Assembly: GCA_964627755.1 (NCBI GenBank)
Contig: CAZVIH010000076.1
Location: 1-64,000, forward strand
Source of the DNA: B10-G9 sp964627755
GTDB taxonomy: Bacteria > Chloroflexota > Anaerolineae > Anaerolineales > UBA11858
Length of the DNA stretch: 64,000 nt
Direction of reading: 5' to 3'
In this document: one piece after another, positions 19,190 to 28,143 of the stretch
Numbering within the stretch: the first letter of the stretch is position 1
How the letters are laid out: every line of letters starts with the position of its first letter
The notes under the pieces: model-generated
The model's input: only the letters and a program-made list of their open reading frames with translations
The model's database searches: none
Told to the model about the DNA's origin: nothing
Made by a program: the position numbers and the translations under genes

Positions 19190-20193
19190 GAATCACCTTC
19201 CTCTCTGTGTTGTTTGCTGAATTGCCAGATATCACGCAAACTGTATCCTTCCCTCACCAGGCCAAACGATCCAAATATTGTTGTCACTATAAGGTTAAGT
19301 ACATGGCTGGTCAAAGCATAACTGAACGCAACTGAGCGATCTATTCCAAACGCCACTAATGCAAGGGTGATGCTTGCTTCATATAAACCTATGTTACCAG
19401 GGGATGAAGGGATGGATATTCCAATAGCAACGGCGCCAATAACAAACACTGCCATGATGAAGTTGCCATCCGGGATAAAAGCCTTCAGCACAAGATATTG
19501 AAAAACCAGTGATATTCCCCAGCTGAGGGCCATTCCGATCAATACTCTGGTGGATTTAAGTGGATCAGAGAGTGTTTCCAAACTGGAGATGACTGAACGA
19601 ACAAGCTCGATCAATCTGGACTTGAATCGCTCTCCTGGAAGAGTTAGATTTTCCAGCCACTGATATACTTTTGCCTTGTTCTTGACTAACAGAATCAGAA
19701 TAACTGATGCCAATACAACAAAACCGGCCAGAAGGTACAGGAAAAACACATCCAGTGAAAAACCCAGGGCAAATGGCAGTCCAATAAAAAACAGACTGAG
19801 AGCAAAGCCCAGATCAAAGATCCTTTCTACCAGGATTGTCGGTACTGCACTCCAAAAATTAAATCCTGATGGAAATAATAAAATCACTCTGGCGACTTCA
19901 CCTAACCTGAATGGCAGGATCGTGTTCACAAAATAACCGGCATTAATTATTAAGAAGGATTGAGAAAGGGAGACTTTTTCGTTCAAGATTATCCGCCAGG
20001 CATAGGCCCGGCATAGCAGGGCAAAAACCAACAAGAACATCAGGGGAGCTACAAGCAGAATATTGATCTGTTTAAAAGCGGCTACTACCTGATTTCCGTC
20101 GATAAAAATGATCAGGACGGCCAAAGCTACCAGGCTTAACCCTATCCCAATAATGAATCTAAACTGAGTCCCGCTTTTTTTATCTTCAGTCAT
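19186..20193 (-). CDS. LPG-synthase-TM/UPF0104 family membrane protein (putative flippase-like)
   Basis: A 335-aa protein with about eight membrane helices. The features of the lysylphosphatidylglycerol-synthase transmembrane (UPF0104/AglD C-terminal) family are visible: NAGYFVNTILPFRLGEVARV early and a Gly-rich PSSPGNIGLYEASI segment late. Members often sit in polysaccharide or lipid clusters and are suspected of moving lipid-linked intermediates; this is family-level inference. The start overlaps the lepA stop by 8 bp and the stop overlaps the epimerase start by 4 bp, so the gene is embedded in the same transcript. Confidence 0.82.
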   Translation of the reverse strand: MTEDKKSGTQFRFIIGIGLSLVALAVLIIFIDGNQVVAAFKQINILLVAPLMFLLVFALLCRAYAWRIILNEKVSLSQSFLIINAGYFVNTILPFRLGEVARVILLFPSGFNFWSAVPTILVERIFDLGFALSLFFIGLPFALGFSLDVFFLYLLAGFVVLASVILILLVKNKAKVYQWLENLTLPGERFKSRLIELVRSVISSLETLSDPLKSTRVLIGMALSWGISLVFQYLVLKAFIPDGNFIMAVFVIGAVAIGISIPSSPGNIGLYEASITLALVAFGIDRSVAFSYALTSHVLNLIVTTIFGSFGLVREGYSLRDIWQFSKQHREEGDS

Positions 20194-21988
20194 CTTCCAA
20201 CCTCAAGACAGCCATAAAGGCATCCTGGGGAATATCTACATTTCCGACTCGCTTAAGCCGCTTTCTGCCTTCTTTTTGATTCTCCAGCAATTTCCGTTTC
20301 CTGGTCACATCACCCCCATAGAGCTTGGCTGTGACATCTTTCCGGAGGGCTTTCACATCAGCCCGCGCAATGATCTTCCCACCCGCAGAAGCCTGGATGG
20401 GCACCGCAAAATGCTGGCGAGGGATTAAATCCTTCAAACGCGAAACCAGGATCTTCCCCTTGCGGACGGCTTTGTCTTTATGGACAATAGATGCCATTCC
20501 ATCTACAGGTTCTCCATTAACCAGGATCTCAAGCTTAACCAGTTTCTCACTTCGATATCCGGCAAAAGAATAATCCATTGAGGCATAACCCCGTGATACG
20601 GATTTCAGATAATCAAAAAAATCCACAATCAACTCCGAAAGCGGAATCTGGAAATTCAGCTGGACCCGCTTAGGGCTTGGATACTGCTGGCTGACAAACG
20701 TTCCCCGCCTGACAGTCGCCAATTCCATTACCGGGCCATAGTATTCGAGCGGCAGGAAAACCTGCAGATCCATCCAAGGTTCCTGAATTTCTTCATACTC
20801 ACTTTTGTCAGGTAAATCAGCCGGCGAATCGATCTCTAAAATCGCCCCATTCCTCTGCACTACCCGATATTTAACAGATGGTGCAGTTGCAATGATATCT
20901 AGATTATATTCCCGTTCCAGCCTTTCCTGGATAATCTCCATATGGAACATGCCCAGAAACCCACACCTAAAACCCAGGTTCAAAGCTTGGGAAGATTCAG
21001 GTTCAAAAACCAGTGCAGCGTCATTCAGCTGTAATTTTTCCAGCGCATCCCTTAAGCTGACATAAGCTTCGTTATCTACCGGAAAAAATCCCGCAAAAAC
21101 CATCGGTTTGGCTTGTTTATATCCAGGAAGGGCTTCCTGGGCAGGATTCTTGGCAAAGGTGATTGTATCCCCTACCCGGCATTCATGCACAGATTTCAAA
21201 CCTGTTGCGATATACCCCACTTCTCCGGGATAAAGCACATCAACAGGGGTCATTCCCGGGGAGAATACACCGATCTCAAATGGTTCGATATCCTTCCCCG
21301 CCGCCATCAATCGCAGCATATCTTTGCGGGTAATGGTCCCATCGAAAATCCTGATATAGGCGATCACGCCCTTATAGGAATTGTAATGTGAGTCAAATAT
21401 CAGGGCTTTCAAGGGCAAGTCTGGGTTATGGGTCGGGGCTGGCACATCCTGGATGATTTTTTCCAGAACAGGCAGGATGTTTTCCCCATCCTTGGCTGAG
21501 ATCCGGAGGATGGTATCTGGGGGAGTGCCCAATAAAGCGCTGATATCGTTGGCGATTTCATCCGGCCTGGCAGCCGGCAGATCGATCTTATTAATAATGG
21601 GAATGATTTCCAGATCGGCTTCCAGGGCGGCATACATGTTGGCTATTGTTTGAGCCTCCATACCTTGAGCGGCGTCAACCACCAGTAAAGCGCCCTCACA
21701 AGCTTCCAACGCCCTTGATACCTCATAACCAAAATCAACATGACCGGGAGTATCGATCAGATTCAGCTCATATTCCTGCCCGTCAAGAGACTTATATCTC
21801 ATTTGGACTGCTGAAGCTTTGATGGTCACACCTTTTTCGCGTTCCAGATCCATATTATCCAGAACCTGGTCCGACATATCGCGCTCAGAGATAGTATCCG
21901 TGATCTGCAGCAATCGGTCTGCAAGAGTGGATTTCCCGTGGTCAATATGGGCAATGATAGAAAAATTACGTATTTTGTTTATATCCAT
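20186..21988 (-). CDS. lepA: Elongation factor 4
   Basis: A ribosome-binding GTPase thought to back-translocate or remodel stalled ribosomes. The 600-aa length is standard. G1 is AHIDHGKSTLADRL, G3 is DTPGHVDF, G4 is NKID. The LepA-specific C-terminal domain is present (YGGDVTRKRKLLENQKEGRK). The start ATG has no Shine-Dalgarno; TATACT ends 9 nt before it, suggesting a very short or absent leader. It is the first gene of the long minus-strand run of glycan genes, so those genes may share a housekeeping promoter. Confidence 0.97.
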   Translation of the reverse strand: MDINKIRNFSIIAHIDHGKSTLADRLLQITDTISERDMSDQVLDNMDLEREKGVTIKASAVQMRYKSLDGQEYELNLIDTPGHVDFGYEVSRALEACEGALLVVDAAQGMEAQTIANMYAALEADLEIIPIINKIDLPAARPDEIANDISALLGTPPDTILRISAKDGENILPVLEKIIQDVPAPTHNPDLPLKALIFDSHYNSYKGVIAYIRIFDGTITRKDMLRLMAAGKDIEPFEIGVFSPGMTPVDVLYPGEVGYIATGLKSVHECRVGDTITFAKNPAQEALPGYKQAKPMVFAGFFPVDNEAYVSLRDALEKLQLNDAALVFEPESSQALNLGFRCGFLGMFHMEIIQERLEREYNLDIIATAPSVKYRVVQRNGAILEIDSPADLPDKSEYEEIQEPWMDLQVFLPLEYYGPVMELATVRRGTFVSQQYPSPKRVQLNFQIPLSELIVDFFDYLKSVSRGYASMDYSFAGYRSEKLVKLEILVNGEPVDGMASIVHKDKAVRKGKILVSRLKDLIPRQHFAVPIQASAGGKIIARADVKALRKDVTAKLYGGDVTRKRKLLENQKEGRKRLKRVGNVDIPQDAFMAVLRLEDD

Positions 21989-21997
21989 GAACAGGCT

Positions 21998-22003
21998 AGT
22001 ATA
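21998..22003 (-). promoter_or_regulatory. -10 element close to the lepA start
   Basis: TATACT reads on the minus strand, with 9 nt between it and the ATG. Transcription would then begin within about 3 nt of the start codon. No strong -35 was recognised. Confidence 0.4.
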
Positions 22004-22027
22004 CCCGATGAGATGATCTTTGGGTAA

Positions 22028-23299
22028 TTAATTTGTTGGTAGCTGGTTTTCTTTTTCCCCCACCCGGACAAAAAAGAAGAGGGGCACCATTCCCAGGCCC
22101 AGCAAGGCTATTCCAATTCCCAGTCCAATTTTATCCACCATAAAACCTAATAGCGGGGCAAATAGAGCGGAGAAAATGGTTGTTAACAAAGTTTCTGTGG
22201 ATAAACCGGACGCCATCACGCGGGACGAGATCTGGTCACTGATGGCACCAACATTGATCGGCCGGCGAACGTTATTCAAAATAAACATACCAACAAAACA
22301 GATCACTGCAATCAGCACCTGATCAAGTGCGGCCATCAAACCAGCAATTATCAGCAAACCGATCCCAACCAGATAAGTGATGTTAACAACCCTAGACAGA
22401 TTTCTAAAACGATTACTTAAATAGTATGCCCGTCTGGAGGCCAAACTTGTCAGTAAATAGATCACAAAATAGACCAGTCCGATCAGAAGCGCTTCCCTGC
22501 GGGTTTCTTCCAGGGTGGTAAAAAGCAATATGGAGAGTGCAAAACCAGATACCATGGGCTGCAAATAATCCTTGGTCGACTTAAAAACTGCTGTAAAACT
22601 GGCGCTGTTCAGGATCACTTTAATAGCGGCTCCATCTTTGACCATCTGGAAAAACCCCTTTAGTATCGAATCAAATCTGGTCCAGATTTCCTTTCCTTTC
22701 ACCGAAGTGATCTCTCCATCCAGTTCTTTTGGATAGGTCGCCAGGTTAATCAAGTCCAATGCATAAGGTATGGTTGATGCCAGGAACATGATCCTGTAGC
22801 TTCCTGTATAAAATACCAGTCCGGCTGCAATCAAAGCGTTCAATGCTGAGCCAAACTGGGAAGCGCTGCGGGTTAATCCATAATAAGCAACTTTCAAATC
22901 ACTAATGTCATTGATCTTTAGATATTCCAGGATCAGGGCTTTGTGGGTCCCGGTTCGGAGCGCATCTCCAAAAGCAAAAAATATCATGGCCAGGGATAAA
23001 AATCCAAAACCCTTTAAAGAATAGAGGATCACAAAGGACACAATATACGAAATGAACGCGGACACCATGGCTTTCCTTCTGCCAAAGGAATCCGACAGCA
23101 GCCCGGTCGGGAGTTCTAGCAAGTTGGTCGCAATATCACGGATGGAGTACAGAATACCTATCTGTAAAAATGTCAAACCATAGGATCGGAAGATCAACAG
23201 TATAAATGGGTCAAAGAATCTGAGGTTCTTTAAAAATCCATACAGAGAGAAGCGGTAGAACATGCTGTCTCTAATAATTAGCGCTGATTTGTTTTTCAT
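22028..23299 (-). CDS. MFS transporter
   Basis: A 423-aa major facilitator superfamily protein with about twelve hydrophobic segments. The loop after TM2 carries LPTGLLSDSFGRRKAM, the classical MFS motif A (G-x3-D-x-x-GRR). It lies 18 bp after tlyA on the same strand and is probably co-transcribed with it. Nothing in the sequence or neighbours indicates the substrate. Confidence 0.88.
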   Translation of the reverse strand: MKNKSALIIRDSMFYRFSLYGFLKNLRFFDPFILLIFRSYGLTFLQIGILYSIRDIATNLLELPTGLLSDSFGRRKAMVSAFISYIVSFVILYSLKGFGFLSLAMIFFAFGDALRTGTHKALILEYLKINDISDLKVAYYGLTRSASQFGSALNALIAAGLVFYTGSYRIMFLASTIPYALDLINLATYPKELDGEITSVKGKEIWTRFDSILKGFFQMVKDGAAIKVILNSASFTAVFKSTKDYLQPMVSGFALSILLFTTLEETRREALLIGLVYFVIYLLTSLASRRAYYLSNRFRNLSRVVNITYLVGIGLLIIAGLMAALDQVLIAVICFVGMFILNNVRRPINVGAISDQISSRVMASGLSTETLLTTIFSALFAPLLGFMVDKIGLGIGIALLGLGMVPLFFFVRVGEKENQLPTN

Positions 23300-23317
23300 A
23301 ATGAGTCAGAACCTTTA

Positions 23318-24103
23318 TCAAAACAAACTGGATACCATCCCATGGATCTTTTCCTTTCCAGCATTATCTCCGGGATAGATCAACCAGGCTAAAAATTCAA
23401 CATTTCCTGCCGGACCATGGAGAGGTGAACGAATCAAACCCATGGGAGTAAAACCAATGTCAGACACAAAATCCAGCATATCCATCAGGATCCTTTGATG
23501 AATAGCAGGGTCCAGGATAACACCTGCACCTTTGGCTGATTCCTCACGGGCAGCTTCGAATTGAGGCTTGATCAAAACCACCGCCTGTCCTCCGTTTTTT
23601 GATAACCATCCTGCAGCCGGCACCAGGATTTTCTTCAAGGAGATAAAGGAAACGTCCGCGGTTATGAAATCAATCGTTTCGGGTAACTCTTCCAAATTCC
23701 TTGCATTGGTGCGCTCCAAAACCTCCACTTTGGGGTTGTTGCGGAGTTTCCATTCCAGGATCCCGTAACCCACATCGATAGTGTACACCCTCTCAGCGCC
23801 GTGCTGCAGCAGGCAATCTGTAAAACCACCTGAAGAGGCTCCAATATCGGCGCACACCTTCCCTTCCACATCAAGGGGAAACTGTTCAAATGCTGCCTGC
23901 AGCTTATCCCCACCCCTGGATACAAATCTCTGATCAGGGATAAGAGTGATCCCTTCAGGATCGCTGACTCGTTGGGAAGATTGGAATACCAGCTGTCCAA
24001 GGTACTGGACCTTGCCTGCCATAACCAACCTGTTTGCTTCCTCAAGATCGTCTGCCAGACCAATGCTGACCAGCGATTGATCAATTCTCTGTTTTTTTGC
24101 CAT
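23318..24103 (-). CDS. tlyA: TlyA family rRNA 2'-O-methyltransferase
   Basis: A 261-aa protein with an N-terminal S4 RNA-binding domain (about 1-60) and an FtsJ/RrmJ-like methyltransferase domain. The SAM site is ADIGASSGGFTDCLL. By family it methylates the 2'-OH of cytidines in 16S and/or 23S rRNA; older annotation as a haemolysin is not supported by this fold. TAAAAT ends six bases before the ATG, so the mRNA is probably leaderless. It is divergent from the DPPR-like prenyltransferase gene 77 bp away. Confidence 0.92.
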   Translation of the reverse strand: MAKKQRIDQSLVSIGLADDLEEANRLVMAGKVQYLGQLVFQSSQRVSDPEGITLIPDQRFVSRGGDKLQAAFEQFPLDVEGKVCADIGASSGGFTDCLLQHGAERVYTIDVGYGILEWKLRNNPKVEVLERTNARNLEELPETIDFITADVSFISLKKILVPAAGWLSKNGGQAVVLIKPQFEAAREESAKGAGVILDPAIHQRILMDMLDFVSDIGFTPMGLIRSPLHGPAGNVEFLAWLIYPGDNAGKEKIHGMVSSLF

Positions 24104-24109
24104 ATACCT

Positions 24110-24115
24110 ATTTTA
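24110..24115 (-). promoter_or_regulatory. -10 element for leaderless tlyA
   Basis: TAAAAT on the minus strand is followed by 6 nt and then the ATG, placing the expected transcription start at or next to the start codon. No Shine-Dalgarno is present. Confidence 0.5.
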
Positions 24116-24168
24116 ACATTACCTGCGCGAAGCTGAATCATTCCCTCCCCTTCCCAATTGATTCATGC

Positions 24169-24174
24169 TATGAT
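24169..24174 (+). promoter_or_regulatory. -10 element for the leaderless DPPR-like gene
   Basis: TATGAT is followed by six bases and then ATG at 24181. The -35 position is C-rich and weak. The spacing matches that seen at several other genes here. Confidence 0.5.
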
Positions 24175-24180
24175 TTCTTT

Positions 24181-25047
24181 ATGTTAATCGCCTTACTGAA
24201 AACCATGCGGCCTAAACAATGGGCTAAGAATGTTTTCGTATTTACAGCCCTGGTTTTTGATCGAAAACTATTGAACCTTTCAGCCTTCCTGTCTACACTG
24301 GCAGGAGCGGCCATATTCAGTCTAATTGCCAGCGCGGTTTATATCTTCAATGATATCGCTGATAGTGAATCTGACAAACAACATCCTACTAAGAAGAATC
24401 GTCCTATAGCATCGGGGAAGCTCTCCCTGGGAGCTGCCTGGGCAGCAGCAATTCTTCTTTTAATAATTGCGTTCCCTCTGGCATTTCTATTGGACCCTGG
24501 ATTTCTGGCCATCTGCCTGGTTTATTTTGTCCTCAATTTGCTTTATTCCACAAAACTTAAGCACATCCCATTGATTGATGTGCTCGTTCTGGCATCTTTT
24601 TATCTGCTGCGTGTCGTCTCCGGAACTGCCCTGATCGAGGTAAGGCGCTTTTCCCCCTGGTTATATGTGGTCACTTCACTATTTGCCCTGTTTATTGGCC
24701 TGGGAAAACGACGGGCAGAGTTAGTATTGCAGAATGATAACGAGGGGAAAGTCCGTCCGGTTCTTGAAGGATATACGATTGAACTGCTCGACCAACTCAT
24801 TATCATTGTCTCCGGGACAACAATCGTCTCATACAGCCTGTATACTTTCTCTGCACCCAATCTGCCTGAAAATCATTCCATGATGCTCACAATTCCTTTT
24901 GTTTTATATGGTATCTTTCGGTATCTCTACCTGCTCCAGGCCGGGAAAGGCGGCGCTCCTGAAGATATCGCTCTGACCGATCGACCGCTGCAGGCGGCAA
25001 TTTTGCTCTGGTCTGTGGTTGTCATGCTTGTTTTTTATTTCTTCTAA
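24181..25047 (+). CDS. UbiA-family decaprenyl-phosphate phosphoribosyltransferase-like protein
   Basis: A 288-aa polytopic UbiA-superfamily enzyme. The N-terminal LKTMRPKQWAKNVFVF and the motif NDIADSESDKQHPTKKNRPI resemble DPPR synthase (Rv3806c type), which transfers phosphoribose from PRPP to a polyprenyl phosphate. The second region, GLGKRRAELV, also fits. I start it at the ATG at 24181, not the longer in-frame ATG at 24097, because the extension overlaps tlyA and lacks homology-like features, and a -10 element sits 7 nt upstream. mvk follows after 3 bp, linking polyprenyl supply to a lipid-linked sugar. Family membership is firm; ribose specificity is inferred. Confidence 0.82.
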   Translation: MLIALLKTMRPKQWAKNVFVFTALVFDRKLLNLSAFLSTLAGAAIFSLIASAVYIFNDIADSESDKQHPTKKNRPIASGKLSLGAAWAAAILLLIIAFPLAFLLDPGFLAICLVYFVLNLLYSTKLKHIPLIDVLVLASFYLLRVVSGTALIEVRRFSPWLYVVTSLFALFIGLGKRRAELVLQNDNEGKVRPVLEGYTIELLDQLIIIVSGTTIVSYSLYTFSAPNLPENHSMMLTIPFVLYGIFRYLYLLQAGKGGAPEDIALTDRPLQAAILLWSVVVMLVFYFF

Positions 25048-25050
25048 GAT

Positions 25051-26007
25051 ATGCCTGCATTTTCAGCTTCATCACCTGGAAAGATCATCCTCTTTGGCGA
25101 ACACGCAGTTGTTTACGGGGAACCGGCAATTGCTATTCCGGTTTTTTCTACCCAGGCCAAAGCTATTATCAACGCGCGCATCCAGGGTAGACCGGGGGAA
25201 ATTTGGATAGAGGCGCCGGATATTTCTCTCTCTGCTCCAATAGACCAACTTGAATTGGACCACCCATTGAGGACTGCCGTCCAGGTGGTTATCGGCGAAA
25301 ATGACCTCGATCAAGTCCCCTCCTGTAATATTCTGATCACATCAGATATGCCTCCATCATCCGGGTTGGGTTCCAGCGCGGCCATATCAATATCCCTCAT
25401 CCGGGCTTTTTCCGCCTTTTTGGGAAAACGCTTGAGTGAGGAACAGGTATCAGATTATGCTTATGAGGTAGAAAAGATCCATCACGGCACTCCATCAGGT
25501 ATTGACAACACTGTTATCTCCCATCAGAAACCAGTCTATTATCGGAAGGGAAACCCATTCGAATTCCTCGAGATTGGGGAGGAGTTTTCGGTCCTGATCG
25601 TTTACTCCGGCATATCTGGCAATACCAAGGAAGCTGTGGAGGGAGTACGGGAAAGATGGCAAAAAGAACCTGATCTATATAACCAGATCTTTTCAAGAAT
25701 TGGAGAGATTACACAGGCGGCCAGAGGGATCATTGAAACTGGAAGCCCGGATCAACTTGGAGCCTTGATGACCGAGAACCACCAGCTGCTGCAGAAAATT
25801 GGAGTCTCCTCACCTGATTTAGACCAGTTGGTTCTGGCAGCAATAGAGGCTGGCGCGCTGGGCGCCAAACTATCAGGGGGAGGCCTTGGGGGTCACATCA
25901 TCGCCCTGGTTAAATCGGATGCAGATTATATTAGTGAGGAATTGCTTAAAAAGGGTGCGGTTTCTACCTTGATCACACCAGTAAAAAACCGCGATTTAAA
26001 CAAATAA
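25051..26007 (+). CDS. mvk: Mevalonate kinase
   Basis: A GHMP kinase of 318 aa that phosphorylates mevalonate to 5-phosphomevalonate. Motif 1 is SPGKIILFGEHAVVYG, the ATP-binding motif 2 is PPSSGLGSSAAIS, and motif 3 is GAKLSGGGLGG. It starts 3 bp after the DPPR-like gene and is probably co-transcribed with it. With isopentenyl phosphate kinase at 27.2 kb this supports the alternative mevalonate pathway. HMG-CoA reductase and the decarboxylase are not in the window. Confidence 0.94.
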   Translation: MPAFSASSPGKIILFGEHAVVYGEPAIAIPVFSTQAKAIINARIQGRPGEIWIEAPDISLSAPIDQLELDHPLRTAVQVVIGENDLDQVPSCNILITSDMPPSSGLGSSAAISISLIRAFSAFLGKRLSEEQVSDYAYEVEKIHHGTPSGIDNTVISHQKPVYYRKGNPFEFLEIGEEFSVLIVYSGISGNTKEAVEGVRERWQKEPDLYNQIFSRIGEITQAARGIIETGSPDQLGALMTENHQLLQKIGVSSPDLDQLVLAAIEAGALGAKLSGGGLGGHIIALVKSDADYISEELLKKGAVSTLITPVKNRDLNK

Positions 26008-26046
26008 TCTGCCTTATTTGGCTAACTTTAGCGATGATCTTCTCCA

Positions 26047-26077
26047 TTGATCAGGGGCAATAACCCTGTGGTATGAT
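26047..26077 (+). promoter_or_regulatory. Candidate promoter for the second UbiA gene
   Basis: TTGATC (26047-26052) and TATGAT (26072-26077) are 19 bp apart. The start codon lies 38 nt after the -10 and is preceded by AAGGAG, so this transcript has a normal leader. Confidence 0.45.
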
Positions 26078-26114
26078 TATGGGCGAATTATTAGTTGAAG
26101 GAGATTGAGTCAGT

Positions 26115-27128
26115 ATGAACATATCAATGTGGCGTAAAGCATTGCAGATCATTCCCAAGATCACCAAGGAAGAGTGGGATGAATTGGATCTGATCTCACG
26201 CTGGCTGATTGCTACCAGGGCTGCTGTTCTGGTGACAACATTCCTTTCAGCTGCTTTTGCAGGCATCTTTGCTATCAGAGTTGGGGCATTTGATTTCTGG
26301 CGCTGGGTTCTAGTCACCGTTGGTTTATACCTGGCGCATGGAACAAATAATTTCCTGAATGATTACACTGATTTTGTAAGAGGGGTGGATGTTGATAATT
26401 ACTACCGGGCCCAGTACGGCCCCCAACCTCTTTTGCATGGGTTAATGACTAAAAAAGAACTCCTGATCTATGCCGCTGTGACTGGCACTATTGCTGCAGC
26501 CTGCGGAATCGCTCTGGGAATCATGCGGGGTGAAGGGACCTGGATCCTGATGGGGGTGGGAGTGCTTTTTGTGCTCTTTTATACCTACCCACTGAAATAT
26601 ATCGCCCTGGGTGAACTGACAGTGTTTCTCGTCTGGGGCCCACTGATGATTGCTGGCGGCTATTACGTGATCACGGGTTTGCCCTGGGATTGGACGATCG
26701 CCCTGGCAAGTTTACCGCACGGCGTTGGGGTGACATCGATGTTATTTGGAAAACACATCGATAAACTCAAACAGGACAAGGATCTCAAAATCCACACTTT
26801 GCCAGTTGTTCTGGGCGAAAAGCTCGCTCGCTGGTTTATGACTGCCCTGTTAATCCTGTCCTATGTGATTGTTATCTTCTTGATCTGGACCCGCTTTTTT
26901 ACCCCGGTCATGCTCCTCTCCTTGCTGGCAATCCCAACCCTGGTTGAGATCTGGCCCATTCTCTCTAACCCAAAGCCAGACGAGAAACCGGAAGAGTTTC
27001 CGGATGTCTGGCCTAATTATTATGTCGCTGCTGCCTTTCATCATACCCGCCGCTTTGGGAGCCTTTTCCTGATTGCTGTCATCCTCGATACAATAGTAAA
27101 GCTGATCTGGCCTGGATTCTGGATCTAA
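26115..27128 (+). CDS. UbiA-family prenyltransferase (MenA-like)
   Basis: A 337-aa integral membrane prenyltransferase. The first aspartate-rich motif is NFLNDYTDFVRGVD, as in 1,4-dihydroxy-2-naphthoate prenyltransferases. The second is KHIDKLKQDKDLKIHTLPV with VVLGEKLARW, also MenA-like. It would attach a polyprenyl chain to an aromatic or other acceptor. No menaquinone genes are adjacent, so the acceptor is open. An AAGGAG site precedes the ATG, and a terminator follows the stop codon. Confidence 0.82.
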   Translation: MNISMWRKALQIIPKITKEEWDELDLISRWLIATRAAVLVTTFLSAAFAGIFAIRVGAFDFWRWVLVTVGLYLAHGTNNFLNDYTDFVRGVDVDNYYRAQYGPQPLLHGLMTKKELLIYAAVTGTIAAACGIALGIMRGEGTWILMGVGVLFVLFYTYPLKYIALGELTVFLVWGPLMIAGGYYVITGLPWDWTIALASLPHGVGVTSMLFGKHIDKLKQDKDLKIHTLPVVLGEKLARWFMTALLILSYVIVIFLIWTRFFTPVMLLSLLAIPTLVEIWPILSNPKPDEKPEEFPDVWPNYYVAAAFHHTRRFGSLFLIAVILDTIVKLIWPGFWI

Positions 27129-27161
27129 TCCAGGTCCATATCTGATCAGAACACACAAAAT

Positions 27162-27192
27162 AACAGGGCCGGGAGTTCTCAGCCCTGTTTCT
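27162..27192 (+). terminator. Intrinsic terminator after the UbiA gene
   Basis: AACAGGGC (27162-27169) pairs with GCCCTGTT (27182-27189) around a 12-nt loop, followed by a pyrimidine-rich T/C run. It separates the UbiA transcript from the promoter of the next gene. Confidence 0.65.
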
Positions 27193-27197
27193 CTCTC

Positions 27198-27226
27198 TTG
27201 ACCCTGAACTCAGGCCTGACTACAAT
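27198..27226 (+). promoter_or_regulatory. Promoter of isopentenyl phosphate kinase, leaderless
   Basis: TTGACC (27198-27203), a 17-bp spacer and TACAAT (27221-27226) form a near-consensus promoter. The ATG is only 6 nt after the -10, so translation would begin at or within a base of the transcript's 5' end. Confidence 0.7.
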
Positions 27227-27232
27227 AAATTC

Positions 27233-28057
27233 ATGGATGAATCCGGAAACACACCAACTGGGAAGAAGCTGACATTTCTAAAACTGGGTGGATCGCTGAT
27301 CACCGATAAACTTACCCCTCGAACTGCCCGGATTGAGGTCATCCAGCGCATTGCAGCGGAAATCAAATCTGCCCTTGAGAAGGACCCCTCTCTGCAAATC
27401 CTTCTCGGACACGGTTCAGGTTCATTCGGGCATTATTCCGGTAAAAAATATAAAACCAGGGAAGGTGTTTCCAGCCAGGAGGATTGGCGGGGATTCGCAG
27501 AGGTCTGGTATGATGCAACCTCGTTAAATCAGCTGGTGATAACGGCCCTGAAGGACGCCGGTACCTCCCCCGTGGCATTTCCACCCTCAGCATCGGTACT
27601 CTCATCCAACGGGCAGATTACATCCTGGGATCTGCGACCTATCCGGTCCGCATTGGAAAAAGGCCTTTTACCGGTTGTATATGGTGACGTGGTTTTTGAT
27701 TCCAAACTAAGTGGAACAATCCTGTCAACCGAAGATCTTTTTGTGCATCTGGCCAGAAAACTTGAACCAGGCAGAATCTTGCTGGCCGGGCAAGACCCGG
27801 GCGTCTGGCGGGATTTTCCTGCGTGCACCCAGCTTTATGACAAGATCAGGCCCGCAGATCGAGATACACTTGGCCAGACAGTCAGCCAATCTCAAGCGCC
27901 AGATGTCACTGGCGGGATGGCAGATAAAGTTGAACAGATGTTATGTCTGATCGAGCATATCCCGGAATTAGAGTGCCTGATCTTCTCCGGTGAAGAACCT
28001 GAAAGCATTTCAAATACACTTTCAGGCCATGATATAGGTACTCTACTCACCTTGTAG
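27233..28057 (+). CDS. ipk: Isopentenyl phosphate kinase
   Basis: A 274-aa amino-acid-kinase-fold enzyme that converts isopentenyl phosphate to isopentenyl diphosphate with ATP. FLKLGGSLITDK is the ATP-binding start. GHGSGSFGHYSGKKY carries the family-specific histidine that recognises the substrate phosphate. DVTGGMADKVEQML is the conserved C-terminal loop. The enzyme is characteristic of archaea and a few bacteria including Chloroflexota (characterised in Roseiflexus). It replaces the phosphomevalonate kinase route when phosphomevalonate is decarboxylated first. The promoter is near-consensus and leaderless. Confidence 0.93.
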   Translation: MDESGNTPTGKKLTFLKLGGSLITDKLTPRTARIEVIQRIAAEIKSALEKDPSLQILLGHGSGSFGHYSGKKYKTREGVSSQEDWRGFAEVWYDATSLNQLVITALKDAGTSPVAFPPSASVLSSNGQITSWDLRPIRSALEKGLLPVVYGDVVFDSKLSGTILSTEDLFVHLARKLEPGRILLAGQDPGVWRDFPACTQLYDKIRPADRDTLGQTVSQSQAPDVTGGMADKVEQMLCLIEHIPELECLIFSGEEPESISNTLSGHDIGTLLTL

Positions 28058-28106
28058 TAATTTTATTAATTCCCCGTAAGTAAACAAATCCAAATATCCT
28101 ATCAGT

Positions 28107-28112
28107 TATAAT
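28107..28112 (+). promoter_or_regulatory. -10 element for the dynamin-like gene
   Basis: A perfect TATAAT lies 31 nt before the ATG at 28144, which also has GAGG as ribosome binding site. No strong -35 is visible. Confidence 0.4.
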
Positions 28113-28143
28113 GAATAGACACATTCAGATAGAATGAGGATGC

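Noticed and set aside
24097..24180. Longer start for the DPPR-like gene
   Set aside because: The extension overlaps tlyA and precedes the conserved LKTMRPKQW start; the downstream ATG has the promoter spacing seen elsewhere.
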